NCBI GenBank assembly: GCA_013399115.1
Contig: VXAA01003918.1
Coordinates: forward strand, 91,681-155,680
Source of the DNA: Anseranas semipalmata
Taxonomy: Eukaryota > Chordata > Aves > Anseriformes > Anseranatidae
Length of the DNA: 64,000 bases
Direction of reading: 5' to 3'
How positions within the stretch are numbered: position 1 is the first letter of the stretch; each line of letters opens with the position of its first letter. Shown one piece after another: positions 1 through 11,878 of this stretch. The position numbers were made by a program, and so were the translations under genes. The notes beneath the pieces were generated by a model. That model worked only from the letters and a program-made list of their open reading frames with translations, was not told where the DNA came from and ran no database searches.

Positions 1-2249
1 CAAAAAAAAAAAAAAATAGAGAGAAAAAAAAGAAAAGCAAGCAAAGAAAGAGCAAAATATATGACTAAGGTTCAATTGAAATTTAGCCCTGAACATCCAG
101 GGCACATCCGTGCTATGAGGATTGAGGAAAAGGATTCATTGAAAACTGGATTGATAAAAAGGTAAGTTTTCCCTTCAGAAAGACCACAGTAGGCTGGATC
201 TACCCTGACTGAGTAGCAGCGAAGACATGGAGAAGCAAAACAGCAGGGCTCAGAATGGATGTTCTTCATTGTAGATTGCTTTGCTAGAAAAGCTAACTAA
301 ACAATCAAAGAAATATGAAGATTTAGATTGAGACCCTCCCTCCAAGTTAATGGAAGCCCCAGACCTAGTGAATTATGGACTCCATCTGCTGCTATTGACT
401 CTCAGTGAGTTGGAAGTAAATATAGTCTCTGTGTCTTACGCAGATAAGCCATGTGTTTTTCTTGTTATTTTTCCAATTTTCACAAGTATACTTAACAGAA
501 AATGCAACATTGATGTTTGCCTGATGTTCCAACAGTTTGTGGGGTGACACAACACAGAAAAATTCTGAAAAGAAAGAAGAGGCTTATCAGCTACATCATT
601 TGAAATAATAGGTACTTTTGCAGTTGTAAAATGCATTCTGTTGGTATTGTTGCCGCAGATTTCTGTAGCCCCCTGGTGAGAAGCAGCAAGGGCTTCACAG
701 TCCAAAGAAACTAACAGTAATCTAACAGTATCTAAATGAGCGATATTATGAGTTAATAAATATATAAGGGGATAAACCAGAAGTAGAAGTATTAAAATTT
801 GTTTTAAAGTATCCTGTACATAGCCAAAAGAAAGCATAACACAAGACTCAAGGAACCATTGAAATAGGAAAAGGCCTGTTTTGATTATTTGAACATTCAC
901 TGTAGCATTGTATGCCAGTTCATGTAAGGAAAAGCATATTTAGCCTACACGAACTGCTAAGTATTGTTTCAGATCTTGGCAGTACTTATTTACTCTTTCC
1001 CTCATTTAAGAAAGTAAAATTTAACAGTAAGCACATAACTTTTTTCTAGGTCAATAAAGAGGGTGATTTTTTTTCTGTTCAACAGTTCTCAAACAGCCTC
1101 TTGTGATCTATGCAATCATTAAACAGTCCAGGAAAAATCTATCTTTCTTTCTCTCTCTTTTATTTATTTGTTTGTTTGTTTGTTTGTTTGTTTGTTTACC
1201 CTGGGCTAAAATCCACACAGATTTTGCTTTGCAGTACACTTCATAGATACCAGCTAAAGTATGGAAACAGGAATATTTATTTTCCATGTACCTTGTGTGT
1301 ATGATGGGATCTGGAAATATTTTATAACTCGAAACATGAATCAGGTGATTTTATCTGCAATTACTCACTATACTTTTAATATTTTTGTTATTAACTAAGA
1401 CAATCTAAAAACTAACTGAAATTAAGCTGGTCTCCATTGTTTACTGTACTATTTGAATAATCATTTCATTCATGCTCTGGGTTTTAATTTAGGACTCACT
1501 CTAAAAGGGCTTTTGTTCTTAGGAGGTGTGTTTGCCACTGTTGAATTCCTCAAGTTGCATTTTCAGAACAAAAAAAAATATCAAGTACTTCTGAGATCTG
1601 CTACTGGGACTAATTAGGAACGCAATGGATCCATGAAAACTGGCCTTTAGACTTTGGGAAAAAAATCCTTGGAAGAAATTTGACGTCAGAGGAAAATTAA
1701 GCATAGCGTGACTTCACCCTCCCATGGCCCAAAATTTCTAGAAACTGATCTACCATCTGATAGTAGAGACAAAGTGGATAATGGGTATGGCTGATTTTGA
1801 TGGAAACAATTTCATTTATTCATCTACTGTAATACTGAAGAGCTGTTCTGCACATGGACAGCTATTTTAAGCTTACTTCACTGTGCTCATTGAAGATTAG
1901 AGGACAACATAGAACATGAAGAAAAAAGCGCATGGAAAGCATTGTAATCCTCATCAAATTTTTCATGATTCAATCTTTTTTTAAAATGCATTTATTTTAA
2001 ATATTAAAGATAAAACAATGACTCCAGTAATTGCTTTTTTTTTTTAATGGAAATTCCAGTCTTTGGAAGTTTAAAGAGGTGGGGACTGTGGGACAGAGTC
2101 ACAGCTAGATTAAATTAAACTCAACAGAGTGAAGTTTACTGATTAAGCAATAATTTATTTCTCTGCTATGAGAAATACATGTTTATTTATTATGAGCCTA
2201 CCAGTTTCATGAAATTATGGTAGTCTTTTAGACAGCATCCAATGTAACC
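1..2249. other. Non-coding AT-rich DNA, no gene seen
   Basis: No exon-like frame or recognisable element is visible in this stretch. It starts with an A-rich run (1-50) and holds a TTTG microsatellite near 1160. The longest open frame is a minus-strand one of 154 codons (436-900). It has no recognisable domain, and a frame of that length is expected about once by chance in this amount of AT-rich DNA. Short A and T runs (for example near 2033) are the only other structure. Confidence 0.6.
1160..1197. repeat. (TTTG)n microsatellite
   Basis: About nine TTTG units follow a short CTTT/TTTA-rich lead-in. This is a simple tandem repeat. The lysine-free, Phe/Val/Cys-rich frame that runs through it is only the translation of the repeat. 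Confidence 0.95.
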
Positions 2250-2881
2250 CTGGCAGCCAGGAGGACCAACCGTATCCTGGGGTGCATCAGGCACGGCATT
2301 GTTAGGCGGTCGAGGGAAGTGATTGTCCCGCTCTGCTCTGTGCTGGTGCGGCCTCACCTCAAGTGCTGTGTGCAGTTCTGGGCACCACAGTACAAAAAGG
2401 ATGTGAAACTATTGGAGAGTGTCCAGAGAAGGGCTACAAAGATGGTGAAGGCCCTAGAGGGGAAGACGTACAAGGAGCGGCTGAGGTCACTTGGTTTGTT
2501 CAGCCTGGAAAAGAGGAGGCTGAGGGGAGACCTCATTGCGGTCTACAGCTTCCTCATGAGGGGGAGTGGAGGGGCAGGCGCCAATCTATTCTCTTTAGTG
2601 ACTAGTGATAGGACCCGAGGGAATGGTGTCAAGCTGCGACAGGGGAGGTTCAGGCTGGATATCAGGAAGAGGTTCTTCACTGAGAGGGTTGTTGCGCAGT
2701 GGAACAAGCTCCCCAGGGACGTAGTCATGGCACCAAACCTGCTGGAGTTTAAGAAGCGCTTAGACTATGCTCTTAGTCATATGGTCTGAATTTTTGGGCA
2801 GACCTGTGTAGTGCTAGGAGTTGATCCTTATGGGTCCCTTCCAACTCAGGATATTCTATGATTCTATGATTCTATGATTCT
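2250..2881 (+). mobile_element. CR1 LINE, 5'-truncated 3' end
   Basis: This is a 5'-truncated CR1 (chicken repeat 1) non-LTR retrotransposon holding the last part of ORF2 and the 3' UTR. The 3' end carries the CR1 signature: a GGTCCCTTCCAACTC-like block followed by three ATTCTATG-type octamers (2858-2881). CR1 copies usually lose their 5' end because reverse transcription starts at the 3' tail and stops early. This copy keeps several CpG sites and an unbroken C-terminal frame, so it looks younger than most CR1s in the window. A 4-base TAAC on both sides (2245-2248, 2881-2884) may be a target duplication, but it is too short to be firm. Confidence 0.95.
2319..2789 (+). pseudogene. CR1 ORF2 C-terminal remnant (156 codons)
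   Basis: This open frame encodes only the region downstream of the reverse transcriptase domain. Visible CR1 C-terminal landmarks are [19 protein letters not shown] (residues 11-29), [54 protein letters not shown] and WNKLPRDVV near the end. It stops at the usual CR1 position, after a SHMV-like ending. The endonuclease and the catalytic RT motifs are absent because the element is 5'-truncated, so no active protein could be made. The ATG is internal to the original ORF and is not a true start. Confidence 0.9.
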
Positions 2882-3594
2882 AACTTAAGGTGTTATATGT
2901 GCTCTGTCACTGTACTGTGAAAACAGTAGATATTTTAAACTGTGCAGATTTTGATTCTCAAACAAATTTTTCTGAATCCCACCTTTGGGAATATATTTTT
3001 TTCTATTACTTCACCAGTTGTACTATTCTAAGAATTCTAAACAGTACATTAATAACCAATTTTATAATGCAGTTTATATAGATAATAAACTTTCAGCCTC
3101 TTGGAAAGATGTGTCGTATGAAACTGTTCAGTAAAATGAAAAAAATATGTTTTGACTCTGTCGCAACCCCCTTGTGAAAACCACAGAGATTGGACAGTGT
3201 TTTCCTAGTACGTCTATAACATTACACTACGTATGGTAATATGAATATTACTATCTAAAATGAGATAAAACTTCAGCTTAAGCTTCATGATGGTGTATTC
3301 CAAAATTAATGAACTATATTGTATGTTCTTTCTTAAAATAAAGTAGGTCAAGCAATTATAAAAGTAATACCTTTTTATTACTGTTCATAGTCAATGATTG
3401 TCTTTGCCAGTTCTTAGCCAGTTTGATGCTCTTTTCTTATTTTCGGGCCAACAGGCTGATTGGCAAGCAAACCAAACAGCTGCAGGACCTGCTAACTTCA
3501 GCTTAAACTTTTGAGTGTTCACTTCTTCTGAAAATCAGGTCAGACAGTTGAGGTCAGAATCTGGATTGCTATCAGTTCCCTACCTTCCTAGTTT
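2882..3594. other. Non-coding DNA, nothing recognised
   Basis: AT-rich sequence with no open frame above 65 codons and no repeat that I recognise. Confidence 0.5.
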
Positions 3595-3689
3595 GGAGTG
3601 TGCTAAAGAAAAAACTCAGAGCAGCTGACTGAGGAAGTCCTCTCTGGCTTTAAAGCTTGTAAAATTCTTGCTAAAGATTTTTTTTTTTC
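3595..3689 (+). repeat. Inverted repeat arm A (pairs with 6269-6369)
   Basis: The segment from GGAGTGTGCTAAAG through CTTGCTAAAGATT plus a T run of 11 is repeated in reverse complement at 6269-6369. I count two substitutions and one single-base indel over about 84 aligned bases before the T run, so about 96 % identity. I do not recognise the sequence as a known repeat or small RNA. Confidence 0.9.
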
Positions 3690-4085
3690 AGGATTGAAGC
3701 AAGGGTAAATAAAAACAACATTTGGACTTAATATGCTGATTTACCTACTCTAAGGTTGTATAAATAATATGGATGCAAGAGGTCATGTTGAGGTCACTAT
3801 TATTGAGTACAACTGGTTGGAATTGCTTTGCCAACACATTTTTGAGTGAATGAAGACCATTCTGTTTGTACTGAAAACTAATTTTCCTAAAAAATATTTC
3901 TCACATTAAAGTGGTTTCACTTGGAAAATGGGAAATCTCCATTTGTTTTCATTTCTTGTGTTACTTCATGTGACTAATCAGACATAAGTACAAAGAAAAT
4001 AATTTTGAAAGTATAAACATGGGAAGTTTCTCACAATCTGTAAGTACATCCAAAAGTAAAAAGCTGGAATTCTTTACTGAATAAA

Positions 4086-4107
4086 CCACACACACACACA
4101 CACACAA
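4086..4107. repeat. (CA)n microsatellite
   Basis: About eleven CA units in a row. Confidence 0.95.
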
Positions 4108-4799
4108 AATCAGTCAGATATTATGAATTTCAACTGTTCTACTCAAGTTTTAAAATTATTCTCAACTCACAAGTTAAATATTTCACTCAGAAAATGTCCA
4201 GTATTCCGTCCCTGTAGTTTTTATTTCTAGATTCCAGTAATCCATATTTGGGTGATTTGGTATATTGGAATTTGAATTTAAGTTCTTAATCTTAAATAAG
4301 ATTATTCACTTTCTACATGGCTCTCTACATTCAATGCACATATATACAATCTGTTATAACATTTTCATAAACTAACTTTTGGGTCAGATTCTGATCTCTG
4401 TTACCTAACTGAAACTCCAGATTTACAACTGTATCAGCATGCCTGCACACAAAGTTAAACAAGGGATAAAAACAAATAACTACAGTATTCTTTTATTCTT
4501 AAGAATTTGAAAAGCACCCCTTTAAAACCAGATAACATCTAATATCAAGAAACAAAAGAGATTTTTGTTGAAGCTAAAATAAAAGAATTGTTTTGAAGCA
4601 ATCATTGAAAATAACATTGAGATTATATTTCATTCATCTATTAAGAAGAACTCCTCAGGCACTGGGAAAAACAGACTTTCTCACTTTATTTTCACTCCTA
4701 AACTCCAGAAGCATGATTAGTATCTAAAATGTCACCTCTAATATTCTTTTACTTTGTTATTAGAATTTAATTGTAAATAAATTCATATGTTTAAATATT

Positions 4800-5590
4800 C
4801 CTGGCCTAAGAAAAGGTGATAGACTGAACTTGATCAAGCTGTTTCTTATTGACTCAGTCTTGCTGCCTGTCCCACTCCTGACCATCTGACCTGCTTTTTT
4901 TACTCCAGAGGTTATCCTTGTTTTTTAACCAGTTTGCAGTACATGCTATGCATATCACTGGCCAGCACACTTGAATTAATTATGTTTTCCTGAAGAAGAT
5001 ATGGGACAAGAAACTAGGCCAATTATTAACTGTTAACCAACAGAAACACATTCATGCTAGTGGTCCCAAATGTTCCCTGCGCCTCTGTTTAAAATTAATC
5101 CATCAGAAAATCACATAGAGGATGCTCAAGACCCCCCTCCAATTATTTAAAATCATGTCATTAAATCAGACAAATTCTGGCACTGCAACTCAGCAGGCGC
5201 TAATTTAACCCATATGCTTTGGGATTGTTCCTACACCCATTTGTTTTGGCCAGAATTTATGCAAGAATTATTATTTTTTCCCTATAAAATAAAATTTGTA
5301 TTACAAGCTAACCATACAATTTTAAGCCTGATGGATTCTAAATGGAAGCTGCATAAATATGAAAAAAAACTTTAGCTCAGCAAAACATATAATGACTTCT
5401 TGGAGACTAATGCTGTAGAAAGGAAGATCCAAAATGTGCCAAAAATCTCAAGGCTGGAGCACAGGCATGGAAGTCCAGCCACCACGGAATTATGTTCCAT
5501 AATAAATATAATCAAGATAAATTCCTACAGATACATTACATTAGTCTGGAAATACCCAACTAAAAATATTAAAGATGTGCCTTCATCTCA
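4800..5590 (+). mobile_element. Fossil L1/Tx1-like LINE, ORF2 C-terminal part
   Basis: Short stretches read on the plus strand, in shifting frames, in the order expected for the C-terminal third of an L1/Tx1-type ORF2. GDRLNLIK (4815-4838) resembles the G-R-i-x-l-i-K-M block after the RT. IWDKKLGQL (from 4999) resembles the IWxxDLG block. RMLKTPLQLFKI (from 5119) resembles the Y-R-x-Y-x-TP-x-x-L-x-K-M block. KSDKFWHC then THMLWDC and LFW (5163-5260) match the C-W-x-C ... H-x-x-W-x-C zinc-knuckle region, with the first Cys changed to Phe. RYITLVWK (around 5547) resembles the final I-x-x-x-WK motif. Frameshifts and stops separate the blocks, so it is long dead. L1-type remnants are uncommon in birds. 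The clade call is inference from motif order; another LINE clade with the same knuckle is possible. Confidence 0.6.
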
Positions 5591-6039
5591 GTCTCATTTT
5601 CAAGCTGTCCTTCTACAGTTCTCTCTTCCTTTTCTTTATATTATTCCTTTCCTCATTTTTTCCTGATTTGTCACATTTTTAATATCTTCCCATATTTCTC
5701 TTCTGTTTTATCTTCTCTCATTACTTCCTAGTCTTTCCTATGTTCAGCATACCTTCTTTTGAAATCTTTGTGTGAAATAAAGGGATAAAATAGGTTAAGG
5801 CTTAACACCATTTGGAGTTTTGTAAGATGATATTGTCAGTATACACAACACAGTGTAAATAACCCATATATCAGCTTTTTACACCACGACCCCTTCCAAA
5901 ATGCTTAAGAATTGTAACTAGGACAAGTAACTACTGATTAAATTATGATAGAGTAGTAATGAAACTGTGACTTTTTCACATTTGGGAAAAATATCTTTTA
6001 AAAAGCACTAAAATTTGGGGTTTATTAATATACTAATGA

Positions 6040-6143
6040 AGAGAAAAAGAAAAGGAAAAAGAAAAAGAAAAAGAAAAAGAAAAAGAAAAAGAAAAAGAAA
6101 AAGAAAAAGAAAAAGAAAAAGAAAAAGAAAAAGAAAAAGAAAA
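6040..6143. repeat. (GAAAAA)n hexamer microsatellite
   Basis: About 16 near-perfect GAAAAA units on the plus strand. The Lys/Arg-rich open frame across it is an artefact of the repeat. It lies between the L1-like fossil and the second inverted-repeat arm. Confidence 0.97.
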
Positions 6144-6268
6144 TGGTTTCTTAGTTGGTCATTTACTATGTGGTTAAACGTAATCCCAAAAGGATAAAGA
6201 GGGAAGTACCTACCTACACAAAAAATGCATCCTCGTTATTTATAGTTTTGATTTGTATTGTATTTTGG

Positions 6269-6369
6269 AAAAAAAAAAAAAAACAATCATTAGCAAGAAT
6301 TTTACAAGCTTAAAGACAGAGAGGACTTCCTCAGTCAGCTGCTCTGAGTTTTTTCTTTAGCACACTCCA
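6269..6369 (-). repeat. Inverted repeat arm B (pairs with 3595-3689)
   Basis: This is the reverse complement of arm A, including the homopolymer: 15 As here correspond to 11 Ts there. Similarity stops at CACTCC on the outer side and just after the A run on the inner side. The arms are separated by about 2.6 kb. Confidence 0.9.
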
Positions 6370-6370
6370 G

Positions 6371-9300
6371 GGAAGTTTATTTGGTTTGTTGTTGTTGTTG
6401 TTGTTTGCTTGTTTCAGTTTTGTTATTGTTTTTGTCTTTGTAACAGCAACTTACCATCTGGAAATGCTAAAAGTGCATAAAAGAAATAGGATATATATGC
6501 AGAAACAATAACCCCGTTCTTCAAACTTTCTTCATTTACAGCTATAGTTTTGTATGCAATTTGCATTTCTCAACTGTCATTGGTTTTTGTTTTTGTAATT
6601 GTTCATCACCATAAGACTTAAGTATATAATTCTGTGAACACTTGTGTATTAATGAATGTTTCAGCCAATTAAAGAATACATCTCTGTTTAAAGGAAATTC
6701 AGGGGATGTACGTGGTTCAGATTGAGATATTTTTCTTCATTCTTGCAAGCAAATTGAGAATTATAAACAATTCTTATTTAAGAAAAATCAAAATACAATA
6801 TTACTAAAGCAAGCTCATTCCTTGGACCATGCAACTTTTCCACAAATTTGATGCTCTTGTCTGTGTCATATAACAGAGAACAACAACGAACTTGATTAAA
6901 GCTTGGTTACAAAACCTGATCCAGGAGACCAAAATCTTGGTGCTTCAAGGGAGAACTTCCCTCAGCCACAGGCTTTGGGATCTCATCCCAGGCAAACCAG
7001 TTCTTCCTTTGCAGAAAGAGTTTCTGAGATCTTACAGCCTGCATTCCAGTAAAGTTCTTAAAGCCTTAACTGTCAAGGCCTTTACCTACTGCTGTATTAG
7101 ATGACCATTATTCTTTTCTCTGCCTGATTAATTATGTCCTTCCTGGTTGACATGAAGGTGCAAAAGACAATGACAGAGGAGACAGAAACTGGAATTTAAG
7201 AAAGTAGTTGATACATATCTATAGTTATTTCCATAGGAAATTCCCAAAGCTGGACTGGCTGAACCAACGGCATGGAAAGCTGAGGAATGGAAACTTCACA
7301 GAGGTTGCAGAGGGATCAAAGCTTACCCATAAGCTGGTTCTGCTATGAAAACTTGAAAGTTATCATTTGTGTTAAAAACATTCAAGACAAATGCTAAATC
7401 CTTCCTGGATACTCATCTCCCTTCACATACTCTCAGTGGAGATATATGTTCCCAAGTTTAAAAAATTCACCTGCATAACTGCTTTCATCAGGTAGAACAT
7501 CAGAGATAAAAACAGATATGAATAATTTAGTTGGGTTAGTTAAAACATGACTAAAATATGCATAGTTACCAGAGCAATTACTATGATATAACAAGCTATA
7601 AAAACTAGAACAGCAAAGCCATATTATAATTTATACATCTTTTCTGAAATTATTTACAATTTTTCCCTCTCCTCTGAGCAGCTGTAAAGCATTCTTGCAT
7701 TCCTTTCTTGTGCCTAGTGAGATCCAGGAAGGACAGCATCCTCAGCTTTGCCTCAGGGGATACATGGCATGACACATATGTGATACAGCATATTTTCATG
7801 ATGATGAAGGTATATTATCTAGTCAAAAAAAGACCCCATTATGGTTAATATAAAAAATTAGACGCCCCAAGAATGTGATTAATGAAATAAATAGGTTATA
7901 TTCCACTAAATATAAATAAGGCTTATTTAGTTCAAAACTAGACATCTAAACATCTAAAATTCAATTAAATGTTTCCCTGAATGTGTCTTCTCCATGTCTG
8001 TCTTTTTGCAGGCTCTGACAGCATTGCATTGCACAGGTTATGCTAGATTATTTTATATTTGCCACTGTGAGGAGCTTCTGATATACAGTAAATAATTATT
8101 CTGTGGTACTTCAGATTTTTCATAGAATCCATTCAGAGTTAGCATTCATATCTTATGACTCAGTTTGAACCCTAATGAAATCAGCAGAAAGTCTCCCAAG
8201 TATGTGCACTGGAATTGTATTTAATCTTTGTTTTTGTAGGCCGTGGTTTTCCAAAGCATCTCTCGTCAACTTCAGTTTTGAGGAGTTTGTAGTGAAAATG
8301 CATGTTAGTACATAGTCTTGAACTGAGAACATACTTTTATAAATATTAAGTTAATTTACATATTAACTGCTTAGCTTCAAGGTAAGTGTCAGATACGAAA
8401 AAGAGCAGTGGAATTTGTTGGAGTAAATTCTTTCTGAAGACTTGCTACTCCTATTGTCTAACCCTCTTCCCCTCTCCACAGGACTTTTATTGCACAATAT
8501 ATCTTAAAGCAAAATTCTTCTATAAAATCAATAGAAAGAAATAGGAAGAGTTTAACAAAGAAACCATCTTTTTGGAATAAACATTGTTTACAGATCGTTT
8601 TGTAGTTTTGCTCTAGAGTCGGTTTCATAATCCAGAGTTGTTTCAGAGCTTTTATAAATCATTCACTATCTGGATCCACTAAAAAGAATGTAGCTGTTTT
8701 AGCTAAAGAATGCAGAAAAGAAAAATGAAAAACAAAATGGTTAAATGAGCAACATGATTTTTTTCCTTAAGCCTTTTTAGAAAGTACTCTTGAAAATAAC
8801 ATACTGTAAGTTGATATTAATCATATGAGTACAGATCATGTAAAAAAAAAAAAAAAGCCTAGTGATCTAGTTCCAAACTTCAGAAGGACTGTGAATCTTG
8901 TTAAATTTTCATTTCCATACTTCCAAATCATTTTTATATTGTAACATTTATTTTTGATAATGATCAGAACTATAAATCATTTTATTTTACAGCCCTTGAA
9001 TCTTAGGATTTATGAATAGAGAAGAAAATCTGTTTCCTATTTGTGTGCTCTACTGTTTGGAACTACATGCTAGCAGAAGAAAATCTTTCCCTATACAATT
9101 GTGATAACACAAAAATATATGAAGGTGTCCTTGCTTAGGTATGACTAGTCAGCCTCAATTGGGAAGATCTGGTGTGTTATTTCACTTGAACTTTGAACGA
9201 TAAATAAAGTTCTTGGCTCAGAAAAAGAGGAATGCTATTACAATATATATGGGTCATATACTCCATCTTGTTTCTGTTTTGTAACTGCAATTTACTGTAA

Positions 9301-9648
9301 GAATCACAGGTAGAGGATCAAGCGTTCCTAGTTTAACATGAATTTGTATCAAGTTTATTTTCAGTTAGTTCCCAGTCTGGGCACTGGTTCTCTTAGGTTT
9401 TAAAATAGGGGTTTTTTTTGTTCAGTCCAAAATTCTATTGTGGACCTGAGTTACTATTTTCCAATGCAAACTACTATGCATTTGTCAAGAATTTCTCACT
9501 TTAAAAAATAAGAATTTTCAGAAAAAAAAAAAAAATCTCAAGCTTCTATCACTCCATGCAAAGGAGCTTGATGCTTTTCAAATATAGCACAGAAACACGT
9601 ACTAAATATACCTGTCTTCCCTGCATTAGCACAAAAAAAAAAAAAAAN

Positions 9649-9683
<35 letters not shown>

Positions 9684-10456
9684 CCTTCGTCTAGCATTGG
9701 AGCTAAATTATTACAAAGTTTTCTTTTGTTTCTAATACACTTAAAAGTTTAAATAATTTGGAAGAAAATGTGTGCAATTTATTTAGACTTCATTGACCCA
9801 ACTAGAATTCTACAGTGTAACAGCCAACCAAGATGTTTCTGAAGTCACTGGATTCTTTTATAGAGGTATGTGATCCTTTACATGCTGAAAATTTAGATCT
9901 GTGAGCAAGCAGGTTGACAAACAATATCAAAGGTCCCTCAGGTATCTATTCAAGTTAATATAATGAAGATAAATTAATCTCTGAAGGCAGTGACAAATAC
10001 AAGAAAATGTAAGTGTCTTCATTTTATGGCCTCCCTTCCTATGGGATTTCAGGGGAAAAAAAAAATAAATAAATATGGTTTCCTGAGTTTGCTTTCAATA
10101 AAATTTGAAGAACATATCTTTAGAGTTAGACATATCAAGCGTCCTGTTGCTGTGAGCCAAGGCAATTTCACAACAGCACCATGAGCTTCACAATTCAGCG
10201 CTGGAATGACTAAAGACAAGAAAGATTAGGAACACATGACATCAAAAACGTAAAATCTGTAGACTAAGTGGCATTTTCTCCTCTTTTAAGGTTATGAGAA
10301 GACTAACACAAGCTAGGAATATTAGCAGGATTTCTAAAGTCTTGATCCTACATCTTCTGCTGGACAGTCTCATGTACCTACGGAAGTCCAACTGAAATCA
10401 GTTACAGTCAAACACAGAGGTCTGCCCAATATTCATTGCAATGCAAACCAAATGAC
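6371..10456. other. Non-coding DNA, nothing recognised
   Basis: AT-rich sequence with no exon-like frame. It includes a short (GTT)n near 6390-6406, A runs at 8840-8855 and 9524-9535, and a long A tract with a single N (9633-9682). The 70-codon frame at 6892-7104 shows no recognisable domain. Confidence 0.5.
9633..9682. repeat. Poly-A tract with assembly N at 9648
   Basis: About 48 As interrupted by an N and a short NATT-like break. No AATAAA lies within 30 bases upstream, so it looks like a simple repeat rather than a retrocopy tail. Confidence 0.85.
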
Positions 10457-10654
10457 AGGAAAGGGAAAGGGAAAGGGAAAGGGAAAGGGAAAGGGAAAGG
10501 GAAAGGGAAAGGGAAAGGGAAAGNGAAAGGAAAGGAAAGGAAAGGAAAGGAAAGGAAAGGAAAGGAAAGGAAAGGAAAGGAAAGGAAAGGAAAGGAAAGG
10601 AAAGGAAAGGAAAGGAAAGGAAAGGAAAGGAAAGGAAAGGAAAGGAAAGGAAAG
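10457..10654. repeat. (AAAGGG)n to (AAAGG)n purine-only microsatellite
   Basis: The tract starts with about ten AAAGGG hexamers and switches at the N (10524) to about 25 AAAGG pentamers. The plus strand is all purine for nearly 200 bases. Gly/Lys-rich and Lys/Glu/Arg-rich frames through it are artefacts. Confidence 0.97.
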
Positions 10655-11783
10655 ATATTTATTTTACAAAGCAGTAATTAAAATATTTGACATTTTCATT
10701 CATCCACATGTATAATTAGCTAAAAAAAATCCATTCTTAAAGCATAATTTATCTCTTGCAACATATGTGTTCCATACTGATGTGTGAACACCCTAATGCT
10801 TATATCTAAATGGCATTCCTGTTCAGTAATCCATCTGCTCAAGTGATGTTTCAACCAACCAATGGCACTCAAGTTTAGTTTCACAGACCTAACAGGCTAC
10901 ATCATCTTTCCAGTGATACTTCCCTCACTGTTTTTCACAAGGATTTAGATGGACTTCTGTTTATCTTTGGCTTTTCTCAGAGAGAGTTGTTGAAAAAGGA
11001 CATGCCTGTGATGCACAGTGGAGTACTGCACAGAAGTCCTGAAGTCCTGCCTCTCAGAAGTTCCTGCTTTCATGGAGAAGGCTCATACCACTTCATTTTA
11101 GCAACATCCCCATGGGAAGTCTCCATCCAGGAAGAAATAAGGTGACCAAATGTGCACTGTCGATTATGTAGGAAATTTTTTCAGCATGTCTTATAATCTA
11201 TTTAAATAGTTTCTTCAAGATATGGGTCTCTTGCAACAACTGTATAGACAACTACTGAAGCGGTATACATTTCAGAACTTGACACTAAAAAGCCTAGGCA
11301 ATAAAATAACAGATGGGACAAATTAGCTTGACTGAAACAAGTTTTCCTAATGCCAGTGAACTGCTCCTGTAATTTTTGAAAGGTCTGATTTTATTTATAT
11401 ATCAATATTCATTTCATAAATGTTGTCAGCACTGAATATCTCTGGTCATGAGACAAAAGCTAACAAAACATTAATTGATTTCAATTAAATTAATAAAAAA
11501 CACATTTAATTTAATTAACTTGGAAAGAAAAAAAAATGAATAAACACCCAAGCATACTTAAATATCCTCATCCAACAAAGGCCCTATGTGGTATAAAAAT
11601 GGCAGCCTATCAAGTCAAAGTCAATTCAGGGACTGATGGCTAAAGCTGCTGATGTATTAATTTTCATTCATTCCTGAAATATAACCATTCAGTGGAATTA
11701 TGTTACCTTTACACCTCTTAGAATACAAAGTCAAGAACAGAAAAAGAATTATGAGCTAGTATGGACCTTCCAGATGCCTATCT
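10655..11783. other. Non-coding DNA, nothing recognised
   Basis: AT-rich, no open frame of interest. An AT-only inverted patch lies at about 11468-11518. Confidence 0.5.
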
Positions 11784-11878
11784 TCTAGTGGATAGTGTCT
11801 CTGCCCGTGGCAGAGGGGTTGGAACAAGATGATCTCTTAGGTCCCTTCCAACCCAATCCATTCTATGATTCTATGATC
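11784..11878 (+). mobile_element. CR1 LINE 3' UTR fragment
   Basis: This fragment of about 95 bases shows the CR1 3' UTR order: TCTAGTGGATAGTGTCTCTG, then GGCAGAGGGGTTGGAAC, then a GGTCCCTTCCAACCC block and two ATTCTATG-type octamers. It is severely 5'-truncated and carries no coding sequence. Confidence 0.93.

Noticed and set aside
436..900. 154-codon minus-strand open frame
   Set aside because: No domain, composition like translated AT-rich non-coding DNA, and about one frame of this length is expected by chance in 64 kb.
6015..6197. Lys/Arg-rich open frame
   Set aside because: Translation of the GAAAAA microsatellite.
10436..10715. Overlapping Gly/Lys and Lys/Glu/Arg-rich frames
   Set aside because: Translation of the AAAGGG/AAAGG microsatellite.
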